A stretch of 64,000 nt of DNA from Oscillospiraceae bacterium (GCA_009783265.1 WRHM01000007.1:1-64000), one strand, 5' to 3'. Counted from the first letter of the stretch, positions 51,281 through 61,037 are shown. Program-made: numbers and translations. Notes: generated by a model from the sequence alone, not told the origin.

Positions 51281-51402
51281 ACCCTCTTTAATTTAAAGAG
51301 GGTGCCGTCCGCGGGCGGCGGGTGTTTTTAAGCGAAATCAGATTCTGCAAAACACCCGTCACTCGCTTCGCTTCGTGCCATCCTCTTTAACTAAAGAGGG
51401 TT
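51281..51402. repeat. Palindromic repeat with ACCCTCTTTA ends
   Basis: ACCCTCTTTAATTTAAAGAGGGT is followed by GCCGTCCGCGGGCGGCGGGTG, then CACCCGTC and CCTCTTTAACTAAAGAGG. The GCCGTCCGC..GGCGGCGGG core is shared with the repeat at 45613. Confidence 0.78.
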
Positions 51403-51484
51403 TTGGCGAAAACTTTTTGCGTATCTACTACATTTTATGAAAAAAACGCGGGAAATGTGCCTGTTTTTTCGAAAAAAATATAAA

Positions 51485-52309
51485 TTATGATAAATAGGGC
51501 TTAGTTCTGTTGTTGGTGCAAAACCGCCAGCTTGTTGGGCGGTCAATCATTTCACGCGCGAAAATTAAAAGCGCGACAAATGACGGAGTGGGACGATAAG
51601 TATATATTTCCTGCGTTGTATCGTCCATTTCTAATTGTGTCGTATTAATAAGATTATATTTTTTTAAAATGTTTATTACTTCTGTTGCTTTTTCGGTTTC
51701 AATTTTGAGATTTTTAATCAGCCAGTTCGGCGTAAATCCTTTATCCTGCTCTCTTTTATTCAATAATATCATTGTATCGAAAACAGCCTTGTCAGAAAAG
51801 TCTTTGAAAAACACGACGTAATCAATGCCTTCAAAAAACGCGAGATTTTTATCTTTGCATTCGGGCGCAATCAGAAAGTACGGCAAACGGCGCGACAATC
51901 CCATCAAAGTAAAACCGCTGTCGTCATCAACAGTTGAATATATCTGGCATGTATCGCCTAATTCTCCTTGTATTTTTTTTATGCTGTCCCCGTTATGTGC
52001 CGTTTGTATTATCCAGCATAATTCAAACGCAGTATTAAACCGTTCTTCCCATGTTGTTGCCCATACTTTCTTCGCAAGCGCATTCTCAATATCGCTGTAA
52101 TCCGTGATATTCCTGCCGAACAATGTGTCTATAGAAACGCCGAAATAATCCGCGATTTTCGGCAATAATTCTGTATCTGGAATGCCGCCGTTCTCCCATT
52201 TTGAGACTGCCTGCGTCGAGACTTGCGTATATTTTGCCAGTTCTTCCTGCGTTGAGCCTTTTTCTTTGCGTAATTTTGCGATTATATTTCCTATTGATTT
52301 AATATCCAT
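51485..52309 (-). CDS. XRE-family transcriptional regulator with a C-terminal sensor region
   Basis: The 274-residue protein has an N-terminal XRE HTH (IIAKLRKEKGSTQEELAKYTQVSTQAVSKWENG, about 8-42, then LPKIADYFGVSIDTL). The C-terminal 190 residues include NLAFFEGIDYVVFFKDFSD and a possible second winged helix (NWLIKNLKIETEKATEVINILKKYNLI). GGAGG precedes ATG 52309. It is a stand-alone gene next to the candidate type I toxin locus. Confidence 0.82.
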   Translation of the reverse strand: MDIKSIGNIIAKLRKEKGSTQEELAKYTQVSTQAVSKWENGGIPDTELLPKIADYFGVSIDTLFGRNITDYSDIENALAKKVWATTWEERFNTAFELCWIIQTAHNGDSIKKIQGELGDTCQIYSTVDDDSGFTLMGLSRRLPYFLIAPECKDKNLAFFEGIDYVVFFKDFSDKAVFDTMILLNKREQDKGFTPNWLIKNLKIETEKATEVINILKKYNLINTTQLEMDDTTQEIYTYRPTPSFVALLIFAREMIDRPTSWRFCTNNRTKPYLS

Positions 52310-52457
52310 AAATTGACCTCCAAAATTTAATTTTTAAACTATGATTTGTGAAAGCTTTCATGTTTTTATTTTAGCACAAGCTTCGGTTGAATTCAATGGA
52401 GACAAAATTGGCAAAATCAAACGCGGGTTGATTTTTGCAAAATTATTATGATTGCAT

Positions 52458-52504
52458 AAAAAAAGAGAAAGTCCGTTGACTTTCTTTTTTTGATTTGATA
52501 TAAT
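52458..52504 (+). promoter_or_regulatory. Hairpin and consensus promoter of the small membrane-peptide gene
   Basis: TTGACT (52476-52481), a 17-bp spacer and TATAAT (52499-52504). The -35 is inside a GAAAGTC/GACTTTC hairpin with A- and T-rich flanks (52458-52491). That hairpin may also terminate transcripts. Confidence 0.82.
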
Positions 52505-52510
52505 TATATA

Positions 52511-52744
52511 CGGATAGCAGGGCGCGGTCGGCTCATTCCCGAAAGGGGGTGATACGATGACTAAATATAAGTGGTTTAGAATTGCCTTATTTATAGGCAC
52601 AGTCTTGACGCTTATCGTGATTTTATCAGATAAAGTAAGTTAGTCGCCCCAGTCCCAAAAATTGCAGCGACTAATTTTAAAGAAATTACATAAATTATTT
52701 GGGCTGACCGCGCACCGCCGCTTGCCGGCGGCGGTTGCTATCCG
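52511..52744 (+). ncRNA. Self-closing mRNA: long-range pairing of 5' and 3' ends
   Basis: CGGATAGCA (52511-52519) pairs with TGCTATCCG (52736-52744), and GCGCGGTCGGC (52522-52532) pairs with GCTGACCGCGC (52703-52713) with one G-U. Between lie the peptide gene, a TTAGTCGC/GCGACTAA hairpin (52640-52674) and a CCGCCGC/GGCGGCGG hairpin. The predicted transcription start (about 52511) coincides with the first paired base. Confidence 0.72.
52557..52643 (+). CDS. 28-residue single-span membrane peptide, type I toxin-like
   Basis: ATG 52557 follows AAAGGGGGTGATACG, a near-perfect ribosome site. The peptide MTKYKWFRIALFIGTVLTLI ends VILSDKVS: a basic N-terminus, one hydrophobic span of about 18 residues and a charged tail. 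Size and layout match holin-like and Fst/TxpA-like peptides of Firmicutes. The mRNA ends pair as in hok/aapA-type toxin messages. No antisense promoter is clear, so the antitoxin, if any, is unidentified. Confidence 0.62.
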   Translation: MTKYKWFRIALFIGTVLTLIVILSDKVS

Positions 52745-52825
52745 CTGTTTATATTTATTATTATACACCCAAAACAAATAAATGTCAAGAGGTACAAAAT
52801 ATTTTTCAAGGAGTTAAAAATAAAC

Positions 52826-55030
52826 ATGGCAATAAAACTGATAAACGACGGGATTTTTTATACAGAAAACAAAATCATAGACAAATCAAACAGCGAATAT
52901 TCTGAGCTTCTGAAAAACAAAGAATTTTACAAGACGCAGAATATCGCGTATAAAATTTTAGAAAATCACAACACCGAAAAATCCGACAAATCAAGAATGC
53001 GAATAAAATTTGATTGTCTGGCTTCACATGATATAACTTACGTCGGGATAATCCAGACAGCCAGAGCAAGCGGATTAGAGAAATTCCCCGTGCCGTATGT
53101 CCTCACAAACTGCCACAACAGCTTGGGCGCGGTCGGCGGGACAATCAACGAAGACGACCACGTTTTCGGGTTCTCAGCCGCGCAAAAATACGGCGGGATA
53201 TTCGTCCCCGCGCATCTTGCCGTCATACATACGTATATGCGCGAAATGATGTCAGGCTGCGGCAAAATGATTCTCGGCTCTGACAGCCACACAAGATACG
53301 GCGCATTGGGAACAATGGCGATAGGCGAGGGAGGACCCGAAATAGTCAAACAATTATTAGACAAGACTTATGATATAAATTCCCCAGAAGTCATCGCGGT
53401 TTATCTTACCGGAAACGTGAAAAATGGCGTAGGGCCTCAGGATGTCGCGCTTAAAATAATCGGCGAGGTTTGTGGGAACGGGTTTGTGAAAAATAAAATT
53501 CTGGAATTTATCGGCGACGGGATAAAAAATCTGCCGATAGAATTCAGAAACGGCATTGATGTTATGACTACCGAAACGACCTGTCTTTCGTCTATATGGA
53601 TTACGGACGAAGAAACAAAAAATTATTATGAAACTCACGGCAGAAAAGAAGATTATAAAGAGTTAAAACCTGAAAATATTGCCTATTACGACGGCGCAAT
53701 AATTATTGATTTATCTAAAATCGAGTGCATGATTGCAATGCCGTTCCACCCAAGCAATGTTTATACGATAAAAGATGTCAACGCTAATATTCAAGATATG
53801 ATAAATATTGGAGAGCATCAGGCTCCCGGCGGTAAACACCCTCTCAAAGATAAAATAATAAACGGCAGACTAAAAGTCGATCAGGGGATAATCGCGGGTT
53901 GTGCGGGCGGGACTTTTGATAATATATGCGCTGCGGCTGATATACTCAAGAACAAAAACACCGGGAACGGCGAATTTGCGTTAAGCGTATATCCGGGCAG
54001 CCAGCCGATAAATTTAGAGATAACCAAAAACGGAGTTGCGGCTGAACTTTTAAAATCCGGCGTTATTATGCGTTCGGCATTCTGCGGGCCGTGTTTCGGG
54101 GCGGACAATGTTCCGGCAAACGGCGCGTTGTCGATACGCCATTCCACGAGAAATTTTCCGAACAGGGAAGGCTCAAAGCCGGCTGAGAATCAGCTCGCTT
54201 CAGTCGCTTTGATGGACGCTCGGTCAATCGCGGCGACTGCGGCAAACGGCGGTTATCTGACTGCGGCGACTGAGATTGACGTTGATTATAACGAGTATAA
54301 CTTTAATTTTGACGGGACTATTTATAAAAACCGCGTGTATTTTGGCTATGATAACGCAAAGACAAATCTTGATTTGAAGTTCGGGCCGAATATTGCCGAC
54401 TGGCCTTCGTTTGAGCCTTTAAGCGAAAATATAATATTAAAAGTATGCTCCGTCATAACCGACGAAGTGACGACGACAGACGAGTTAATCCCGTCGGGCG
54501 AAACTTCGTCTTACAGGTCAAACCCGTATAAACTCGCGGAATTTACTTTGTCAAGAAAAGACCCGGAATATGTTAAAAGGGCGAAAGCCGTACAGATTGA
54601 CCCCGTTCCTTTTCCGTTTGATCCGAACAACACCAGTATCGGCAGCGTAATTTTTGCGAACAAACCCGGTGACGGTTCAGCTCGCGAACAGGCGGCGTCA
54701 TGCCAGAAAGTTCTGGGAGGTTTTGCGAATATTGCCCGTGAATACGCGACAAAGCGATATAGGAGCAATCTTATAAACTGGGGAATGATACCGTTTATAT
54801 ATAAAGGCAAAGATCTGCCGTTTGAAATCGGCGATTATATTTGCGTACCGGAAATCAGAAAAGCGATAAAAAATAAAGAAAAATCTGTACAAGCGTGTAT
54901 TTTCAGGGGCGGCGGGCTATTTAATATATCAATAGATGATATCACTCTGCAAATTCCCGAACTCACGGACGATGAAAGAGATATAATCCTTGCGGGGTGC
55001 CTGATAAATTATTACAGGGATAAAAAATAA
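52826..55030 (+). CDS. Aconitase-family hydratase
   Basis: The 734-residue protein has the aconitase fold: [61 protein letters not shown], then the cluster Cys residues in GCAGGTFDN and AFCGPCFG, and a C-terminal swivel domain. It resembles the stand-alone hydratases of the E. coli YbhJ type more than citrate-cycle aconitase. The substrate is unknown. AAGGAG precedes ATG 52826. It is followed 17 bp later by chorismate mutase. Confidence 0.82.
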   Translation: MAIKLINDGIFYTENKIIDKSNSEYSELLKNKEFYKTQNIAYKILENHNTEKSDKSRMRIKFDCLASHDITYVGIIQTARASGLEKFPVPYVLTNCHNSLGAVGGTINEDDHVFGFSAAQKYGGIFVPAHLAVIHTYMREMMSGCGKMILGSDSHTRYGALGTMAIGEGGPEIVKQLLDKTYDINSPEVIAVYLTGNVKNGVGPQDVALKIIGEVCGNGFVKNKILEFIGDGIKNLPIEFRNGIDVMTTETTCLSSIWITDEETKNYYETHGRKEDYKELKPENIAYYDGAIIIDLSKIECMIAMPFHPSNVYTIKDVNANIQDMINIGEHQAPGGKHPLKDKIINGRLKVDQGIIAGCAGGTFDNICAAADILKNKNTGNGEFALSVYPGSQPINLEITKNGVAAELLKSGVIMRSAFCGPCFGADNVPANGALSIRHSTRNFPNREGSKPAENQLASVALMDARSIAATAANGGYLTAATEIDVDYNEYNFNFDGTIYKNRVYFGYDNAKTNLDLKFGPNIADWPSFEPLSENIILKVCSVITDEVTTTDELIPSGETSSYRSNPYKLAEFTLSRKDPEYVKRAKAVQIDPVPFPFDPNNTSIGSVIFANKPGDGSAREQAASCQKVLGGFANIAREYATKRYRSNLINWGMIPFIYKGKDLPFEIGDYICVPEIRKAIKNKEKSVQACIFRGGGLFNISIDDITLQIPELTDDERDIILAGCLINYYRDKK

Positions 55031-55047
55031 AAACGGGTAAAAATTTT

Positions 55048-55311
55048 ATGAATGAATTAGATAATCTAAGAAACAAAATAGACGAAACAGACGATAAAAT
55101 CGTAGACCTGTTATTGGAAAGATTCAGGATTGTAAAAAACGTCGGGGAATATAAAAAAACAAACAAACTTGAAATTTTTCAAAAAGACCGTGAAACAGAA
55201 GTTTTACAAAAAATCGCAGAAAAAATAAATAATCAAGAATATAAAAAATATATCTTGAAAATTTACGCGGAAATTCTGGAGATGAGCAAATTATCGCAGC
55301 ATAAAAAATAA
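55048..55311 (+). CDS. Chorismate mutase, AroQ class
   Basis: The 87-residue all-helical protein has NELDNLRNKIDETDDKIVDLLLERF, a VGEYKK block and FQKDRETEVLQKI. These contain the conserved Arg/Lys/Asp/Glu of the AroQ dimer active site. It converts chorismate to prephenate for Phe and Tyr synthesis. The 17-bp spacing from the hydratase gene implies an operon, an unusual pairing. Confidence 0.9.
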   Translation: MNELDNLRNKIDETDDKIVDLLLERFRIVKNVGEYKKTNKLEIFQKDRETEVLQKIAEKINNQEYKKYILKIYAEILEMSKLSQHKK

Positions 55312-55324
55312 CGCAGGGCGGATA

Positions 55325-56713
55325 TTATCCGCCCTCTTCCGTTTCTATTTCTATTGCTGATTCCGTTTCGATTTTTTCGCTTGTGGTTTCCGCTGTTATT
55401 TCAATTTCTTCAATTAATATTGTTGTTTCTATAGTTTCTTGAATTTCCGTCGTTTTTTCTGTTATTTTTTCTGGTTCTGTTGAATTTTCCGTGGTTTTTT
55501 CAACTGTTGTTGGTTTTGGCGGTTCAGTTGTTATCTCGATTTTTGCTGTAATTTCTTCCGGTGTTTCTATTTCTTCAGGTTCTTCTGTTTCTTCCGGTAT
55601 ATCCGGCTTATTTTCGTTATATTGCTGAACTGCGAGGGAAATTTCCCTGAACATACCGAAAGCTCCGCTTCTGTTGGATAAAATCACTATTAAATACGGG
55701 CGATTTTCGTTATATACAATGCCCATATCGTGAAATGCGTCCTCAGTCCAGCCATATTTGCGAACAATGGGATAATCGGCGTAAATCATTTTGTTTCTTG
55801 TGCTAAGCATAAGCTCTTTCAGCACTTCAGAATATATATTTCCCTCCTCGATAAAATTATATATAGCTTCAATATAAGCTGCCGCGCATCTTGCGCATAT
55901 CCGTCCGTTTACGGCAGAACGTATATCCTGAATATGGGGAAGCCCTATCTCCTCGGCGAAATCTATAAATCCTGAAACGGGAAATATTTTTCTTATTTTG
56001 TCCATAGCCACGTTGTCGCTTTCACAGATTGCGTAATATATCAATTCATCAAGCGTAAACTCTGTCCCAAATTCCATGTTTTTGATTACGCCTGTACCTT
56101 CTCTGTAGTCAGGCTTTATATATTTATAAGTCTGTTCCGGGTCGTAATTGTTTTCTTCGTCTTCTGCCATATTCAATAAACATCTATATACATAAACTAC
56201 ATACGGAGCTTTAATAAGACTGGCTATAAAATAATTTTCATTCAGATTATAAAAATATTCTTCGCCGTCAGTAAGGTCTTTATAATATACCGAAACTCTT
56301 TTGCCATATTTCACAATTAATTTGTGAAGCTCCGCGAATTCTTCCGGTCCTTTGAATTCATCAAGTGCGGTACCCTCATAGCCTATCCCGGCAATATTAT
56401 ATGGGATAACCGGAGGTTCGGTAGGTGCTTCCGTTGTTATTTCTACTGTTGTTATTTCGGTTATTTTTTCTGTGGTTATTATTTCGGTTTGCGCATGTTC
56501 TCTGACTGTAGGTTCTGAAATAGTTTCTTCGGTTTGCGTCTCAAAGATTTCAACAATCTCAGAAGTTTCAAAAGTTTCAGAAATTAGGGGGATATTATCG
56601 TTGGGCAGAAATGCGTATATTTCATCGCCGGTATGCGACATTTTTTGAGGTATGAAAAATAATATATATGCAATTATCAGAAATTCAGCCGCAAGCAAAA
56701 TTTTTTTCGGCAT
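55325..56713 (-). CDS. Penicillin-binding/class A beta-lactamase-like serine hydrolase with Thr/Glu-rich tails
   Basis: The 462-residue protein has an N-terminal membrane anchor (residues 4-21), a Thr/Glu-rich linker, then a serine hydrolase domain. SxxK is SLIK (165-168), SDN is 232-234, and the third motif is KYG (319-321) in place of KTG. The Glu equivalent of the deacylating E166 is not obvious. The C-terminal 90 residues repeat ETTE/ITE-like units. It is probably a surface muropeptidase or transpeptidase-like protein and not a resistance enzyme. Confidence 0.76.
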   Translation of the reverse strand: MPKKILLAAEFLIIAYILFFIPQKMSHTGDEIYAFLPNDNIPLISETFETSEIVEIFETQTEETISEPTVREHAQTEIITTEKITEITTVEITTEAPTEPPVIPYNIAGIGYEGTALDEFKGPEEFAELHKLIVKYGKRVSVYYKDLTDGEEYFYNLNENYFIASLIKAPYVVYVYRCLLNMAEDEENNYDPEQTYKYIKPDYREGTGVIKNMEFGTEFTLDELIYYAICESDNVAMDKIRKIFPVSGFIDFAEEIGLPHIQDIRSAVNGRICARCAAAYIEAIYNFIEEGNIYSEVLKELMLSTRNKMIYADYPIVRKYGWTEDAFHDMGIVYNENRPYLIVILSNRSGAFGMFREISLAVQQYNENKPDIPEETEEPEEIETPEEITAKIEITTEPPKPTTVEKTTENSTEPEKITEKTTEIQETIETTILIEEIEITAETTSEKIETESAIEIETEEGG

Positions 56714-56795
56714 TTATCCTCCCCCTCATCGTTTGGCGTAATTATGACGCGTGAATATAAAATAAATAAGCGCGCAGATAAAAATTTTTGCAGGT

Positions 56796-58559
56796 TTAAT
56801 CTATATCGCCTGTGTCGCTGTTATAAACATAACCTTTGGCTATGTCTATTTTTATTTTTGTACCCGTCATGAGTATCGACGTAGCGCCTTTCGCGTTTGA
56901 TATAACCGGAATATCAAGCGCATAAGCCGCCGAAACTACTCCCGAATCGCTTTCGCTTTCTTCTGTTATAATTCCGGAGCATTGGCGCATCAGGTGCAAT
57001 ATATCCGTAGTTGTCCTTGAAATTGCGAGTATATCCCCGGAGATAAAACCGCTTAAATCTTTTTCTTCGGTTTTTATCACGCATACGCGCCCGCTCACGT
57101 TTTCTGTCCCGGTTCCCTTTCCTTTTAATAATATATCCCCGACCAAATGCACCTGAAGCGTATTAGTCACCCCGGAAGAACGCTGAGTGCTGCCGGTTAT
57201 GACAATTATATCCCCGTCTTTGACTAATCCTTTCCCGACTACTTTTGCCGCGACGTCGCTGAATAATTCCTGCGCGTTTTCCAGATACGCGTTCATCATC
57301 GGAGTAATCCCCCATGAAAGCGCAAGTTTCATGTAAGTTTTTTCAGACGGCGTTACGGCGATAATAGGCGTGTCCGGTCTGAAGCGCGAAATCATTCTTG
57401 CGCTGTTGCCGCTTAACGTGACTGCTACGATAGCCGCCGCGCCTAAATCCTGAGCGGCGCGGCATGTGGCGTGGCTTATCGCGTTTGTTATATTAGCTTC
57501 AAGACGTTTAAGCGGCGCGATTTTTTCGCCGTAAGATTTATAATCTATATAAGATTCTGTTTTTTCAGCGATTTTGCTCATAGTTTCAAGGCTTTTTAAC
57601 GGGTATGCGCCGATAGCCGTTTCCCCGGAGAGCATTATCGCGCTTGTCCCGTCGTAAATCGCGTTTGCGACGTCCGTAATCTCAGCCCTTGTCGGGCGGG
57701 GGTTGCGTATCATAGAATCAAGCAGGTCTGTCGCCGTTATAACTTTTTTTCCGGCCGAGTAACATTCAGTTATTATAATTTTCTGAAGGTGCGGGAGTTC
57801 TTCAAACGGAATCTCAACAGCCATATCTCCCCTTGCGACCATTATGCCGTCTGAGATATTTATAATATCGGCTATATTTTTTACCCCCTCGGTATTTTCT
57901 ATTTTAGCGATAAGCTCGATATTATAACTTCCGTGGGAGTTCAAAAACCTGCGGGCGTCTTTTATATCCTGCGGGGTTCTGACAAAAGACAGCGCGATAA
58001 AATCAAAGTCGTTTTCAATGCCGAATAATATATCTTTTTTGTCCCTTTCGCTCATATACGGCATATCGATGGCAATTCCGGGGATATTTATGCTTTTGCT
58101 GTTTCCGAGTTTGCCGCCGTATATTATATCGCATATAATTTCAGTATCTTCTTGGATTTCCCTGACTTTCAGTTCTATAAGCCCGTCGTCAATCATCAGG
58201 GTACTGCCTCTCTCAAGATTTCTCGGCAGGTTTTCATAAGTCACCGAAACTTTTTTATCATTTCCGGTAATTTTTTCAGTAGTCAGGATTATTTCGTTTC
58301 CCGATATTAATTCAGCCGAACCGTTTTCGAGAATCCCCGTCCTGATTTCGGGCCCTTTGGTATCTAATAAAATAGCGACCGGCAAATCAAGTTTTTTTCT
58401 GAGCTTTTTTATCCTGTCTACCCTGACTTTATGTTCTTCGTGAGTCCCGTGCGAAAAATTCAGCCTTGCGACGTTCATTCCCGCAAGCATCATTTTGGCG
58501 AGCATATCTTCGCTGTCGCACGCCGGGCCTATTGTGCATACAATCTTTGTTTTTCTCAA
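56796..58559 (-). CDS. pyk: Pyruvate kinase with C-terminal PEP-utilising domain
   Basis: The 587-residue enzyme converts PEP and ADP to pyruvate and ATP. Motifs are KIVCTIGPAC, ARLNFSHGTHEEH, LLDTKGPEIRTG, the active-site region IAKIENTEGV, and ATDLLDSMI. The last 100 residues (GDILAISRTTTDILHLMRQCSGIITEES) form the PEP-utilising mobile domain common in Firmicutes pyruvate kinases. TTG 58559 is the start, preceded by AGGGAGG. Confidence 0.96.
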   Translation of the reverse strand: MRKTKIVCTIGPACDSEDMLAKMMLAGMNVARLNFSHGTHEEHKVRVDRIKKLRKKLDLPVAILLDTKGPEIRTGILENGSAELISGNEIILTTEKITGNDKKVSVTYENLPRNLERGSTLMIDDGLIELKVREIQEDTEIICDIIYGGKLGNSKSINIPGIAIDMPYMSERDKKDILFGIENDFDFIALSFVRTPQDIKDARRFLNSHGSYNIELIAKIENTEGVKNIADIINISDGIMVARGDMAVEIPFEELPHLQKIIITECYSAGKKVITATDLLDSMIRNPRPTRAEITDVANAIYDGTSAIMLSGETAIGAYPLKSLETMSKIAEKTESYIDYKSYGEKIAPLKRLEANITNAISHATCRAAQDLGAAAIVAVTLSGNSARMISRFRPDTPIIAVTPSEKTYMKLALSWGITPMMNAYLENAQELFSDVAAKVVGKGLVKDGDIIVITGSTQRSSGVTNTLQVHLVGDILLKGKGTGTENVSGRVCVIKTEEKDLSGFISGDILAISRTTTDILHLMRQCSGIITEESESDSGVVSAAYALDIPVISNAKGATSILMTGTKIKIDIAKGYVYNSDTGDID

Positions 58560-58684
58560 ATTAACCGCGCCTCCCTTATTTATATATGTTTATATATTAC
58601 ACAATTTATTATAATTTGCTTTTGTGAAATTTTTTACACATTAATATTATTTTGCATAAATTTTAAATAAATTTTTATATACTC

Positions 58685-58713
58685 TTGACTTTATCTGATA
58701 AATATAGTATAAT
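58685..58713 (+). promoter_or_regulatory. Promoter of rpsU
   Basis: TTGACT (58685-58690), a 17-bp spacer and TATAAT (58708-58713). It is about 113 bp before the start codon, leaving a long leader (about 58720-58825). Confidence 0.85.
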
Positions 58714-58825
58714 ATACTGCGAAATATAAAAAAACGAAAAAATAATTAAGATGTATATGATTTATATATTATATTTACATGTTAATTCTCTCTGCAGGGG
58801 CGAGAGGAGGGATAGATAACGATAT

Positions 58826-58999
58826 ATGGCAGAAGTTAGAGTAAAAGAAAACGAAACATTAGACAGCGCTTTGCGTAGATTTAAACGGTCTTGCGCCAAG
58901 AGCGGCGTTTTAACGGAACTTAAAAAAAGACAGCATTACGAAAAACCGAGCGTAAAGCGCAAGAAAAAGTCAGAAGCGGCAAGAAAGCGCAAATATTAA
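58826..58999 (+). CDS. rpsU: Small ribosomal subunit protein bS21
   Basis: The 57-residue very basic protein, [20 protein letters not shown] then [20 protein letters not shown] with a Lys/Arg-rich tail, is bS21. It binds near the anti-Shine-Dalgarno region of the 30S subunit. AGGAGG (58805-58810) is rather far, about 15 bases, from ATG 58826. No closer start fits the family's N-terminus. Confidence 0.96.
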   Translation: MAEVRVKENETLDSALRRFKRSCAKSGVLTELKKRQHYEKPSVKRKKKSEAARKRKY

Positions 59000-59020
59000 T
59001 AAAATTTAATCAAATCAATA

Positions 59021-59055
59021 AAAAAATCAGAGGCTTATATGCCCCTGATTTTTTT
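59021..59055. terminator. Bidirectional terminator after rpsU
   Basis: AAAAAATCAGAGGC pairs with GCCCCTGATTTTTT around TTATAT, with one mismatch. It separates rpsU from the convergent carbohydrate-binding protein gene. Confidence 0.9.
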
Positions 59056-59071
59056 ATTGCATGAGTTATAT

Positions 59072-60973
59072 TTATTTTTTCTTTCTTGTGAGAATAATTA
59101 ATATAATAACTATAATCACTACAGCAGCAGCGCCTATTACGATCCACAGTATCATTCCGGGCCCTTCGCTGTCGTCGTCAGTTGCCGCGTTGTTATCATC
59201 ATTTGCCGCCGCCGGAGTTTCGTCGCCGTCGTCAGCGTTGCCATCGTCGTCGCCGGGTTCGTCTGCCGGGGATTCTTCCGGTTCTGCTGCCGCGGCTGCT
59301 TCAAGTAACGTAACGTCGAGAGCTGCGAAATTTACCCCGCCGCCGTCCGTTACAAACTCTACTTTGATAACTCCCTTGCCTGCCGGCAGGTCAAAATCGC
59401 CTACGTTGTACCAGTCATATACCTGCCACGGCGAGTCGCCGCCTAAATTTATGCTTTGGGCTTCACCTATCACAGTCCCGTCGTATGATACGCTGACAGC
59501 GCCTGCGTTGTCTGACCCCGACGCGAGATATGCTTTGAAGTTATATTTGCCAGCCGTGTTTACGTTTACTGTGTACTGTACCCATTCGTCCTGCATAGTC
59601 CAGCCGATATTGCCGCCGTAGCCGCTTGCGCCGATTTCCGTCTGAACGTCTTCGTCGGGTCTGATTGTGTGGTCGCCGTCTGACGCGTTTCTCTCGTTGT
59701 ACTCCCCACTGTCGAAGTCTACAGCGTTGATTACCGTCGAACCCTCACCCAGTTTGTAGCTCGTAGCTTTCCACGGAGCAACATATGCCGGTGCGTCAGC
59801 TGATGTCAAGATAAGCATCGAGTACTGGATTAACTGGCCTTGATTCTCTCCGCCGTCGTCCTGTGATACCCCTGCTGTATCTGCGTTCAGCCTGAAATAC
59901 TGGTAAGCCGCCGTCGGGGCTATGTCTATGTAGTAGTACATGAAGTTTTCTGCTTCCGTGTCCATTTCCTTTCCGGTGTAGATCACTTCCCATGAACTGC
60001 CGTCGTTTGAGCCCGATATCGTGTAGCCGTCACCCATTCTTCTGGGGTATTCCTCGCTGTCGTTTCCCGTCCGGAATATTGCTCCGTTGATAGAATACGC
60101 TTTGTCGTATTTCCATTCCGCCCAGTATTTTCCTCCATGTTCTTCCTGCTCGTCTATATTCATGTTCATACAGTATTTCGGGTTATCTTCGTCGTCTTCG
60201 TCATATACGAACAAGCTTGGCGACGATTCTTTCGTCGGGTTATCATCGTTGTCCCACCCGAATCCTTTTCCGCCGTCGATAAATTCCGGGTTCATGATGG
60301 GATTTTTGCCGCCCCCGATAACATCTCCCAGGTTCTCTGACCCTTTGCCGCCGCCTGCGCCGGGGTTAAATCCTTCCATAGGAGTATAAGCAACGTCTAA
60401 GAAATTAAATTCCAGAGCCGCGCAGCACGCCCAGCCGCCTATGCCGTCCAATACCTTTAATTTTACCGCTTTTGCTTTTACAGGGTCAACTTTAACATTC
60501 CTGAATTCCTGATCGTCCCATTCGTCGTCGAATTCGTCCCATGTTCCGTTAGCTATTTTTTTCCAGCCGTCGTCGGTCTGCAAATCTGCTTTCGAGCCGG
60601 TTTCCGTTGCCCAGAATTCATATTCAAGAACTAAACCGTTGCGGCTTCCGGAAGTGCTTCTTCCAAGATAGCCTATGCAGTCAAATTCATGAACGCCGTC
60701 AAATTCTACTATTAGTATTTGCGGATAATCGCCTTCCGCGTTTACGTCAAGGTCCAAACCTGCTTCTGCCGCAGCGTCCATATTCCACAGGCTGTGCCAG
60801 AACGTGCCCGGATCGCCGTCGATTGCATTCATTGGGTCGCCTTCGCTTCTGTCCCATGATTCAGCGTCCGCTCCGACAATCGGCGCGCCGACTGCGGATA
60901 CATGCATAGGCATAACGATCAACGACAATAAAAGTATAACACATATAGTCATTGATATTGCTTTTGCTTTCAT
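59072..60973 (-). CDS. Surface protein with two F5/8 type C-like modules and a CBM6-like module
   Basis: ATG 60973 is chosen because AGGAGGAATATTT precedes it. The protein, about 633 residues, has a signal peptide (ending HVSAVG), a discoidin-like domain (PMNAIDGDPGTFWHS ... VKLKVLDG), a second discoidin-like domain (WAEWKYDKAYSINGAIFRTG ... YYIDIAPTAAYQYFRL), a CBM6-like domain (VDFDSGEYNERNASDGDHT ... WVQYTVNVNTAGKYNFKAYL), an Asp/Ala-rich linker and a C-terminal membrane helix with TRKKK. No catalytic domain is present. It should bind polysaccharides at the cell surface. Confidence 0.85.
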   Translation of the reverse strand: MKAKAISMTICVILLLSLIVMPMHVSAVGAPIVGADAESWDRSEGDPMNAIDGDPGTFWHSLWNMDAAAEAGLDLDVNAEGDYPQILIVEFDGVHEFDCIGYLGRSTSGSRNGLVLEYEFWATETGSKADLQTDDGWKKIANGTWDEFDDEWDDQEFRNVKVDPVKAKAVKLKVLDGIGGWACCAALEFNFLDVAYTPMEGFNPGAGGGKGSENLGDVIGGGKNPIMNPEFIDGGKGFGWDNDDNPTKESSPSLFVYDEDDEDNPKYCMNMNIDEQEEHGGKYWAEWKYDKAYSINGAIFRTGNDSEEYPRRMGDGYTISGSNDGSSWEVIYTGKEMDTEAENFMYYYIDIAPTAAYQYFRLNADTAGVSQDDGGENQGQLIQYSMLILTSADAPAYVAPWKATSYKLGEGSTVINAVDFDSGEYNERNASDGDHTIRPDEDVQTEIGASGYGGNIGWTMQDEWVQYTVNVNTAGKYNFKAYLASGSDNAGAVSVSYDGTVIGEAQSINLGGDSPWQVYDWYNVGDFDLPAGKGVIKVEFVTDGGGVNFAALDVTLLEAAAAAEPEESPADEPGDDDGNADDGDETPAAANDDNNAATDDDSEGPGMILWIVIGAAAVVIIVIILIILTRKKK

Positions 60974-61037
60974 AAATATTCCTCCTGAAATTAATTTATT
61001 TTGCATTTTCTTTGCGTATGTTTTACGCATTTTTTAC

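Noticed and set aside
55325..56713. Calling the serine hydrolase a beta-lactamase resistance gene
   Set aside because: The third motif is KYG, a deacylating Glu is not evident, and the protein is membrane-anchored with long tails.
59061..59621. Long Ser/Pro-rich open frame on the + strand opposite the carbohydrate-binding protein
   Set aside because: It is the antisense of an Asp/Ala-rich coding sequence, has no ribosome site, and the minus-strand frame has clear domains.
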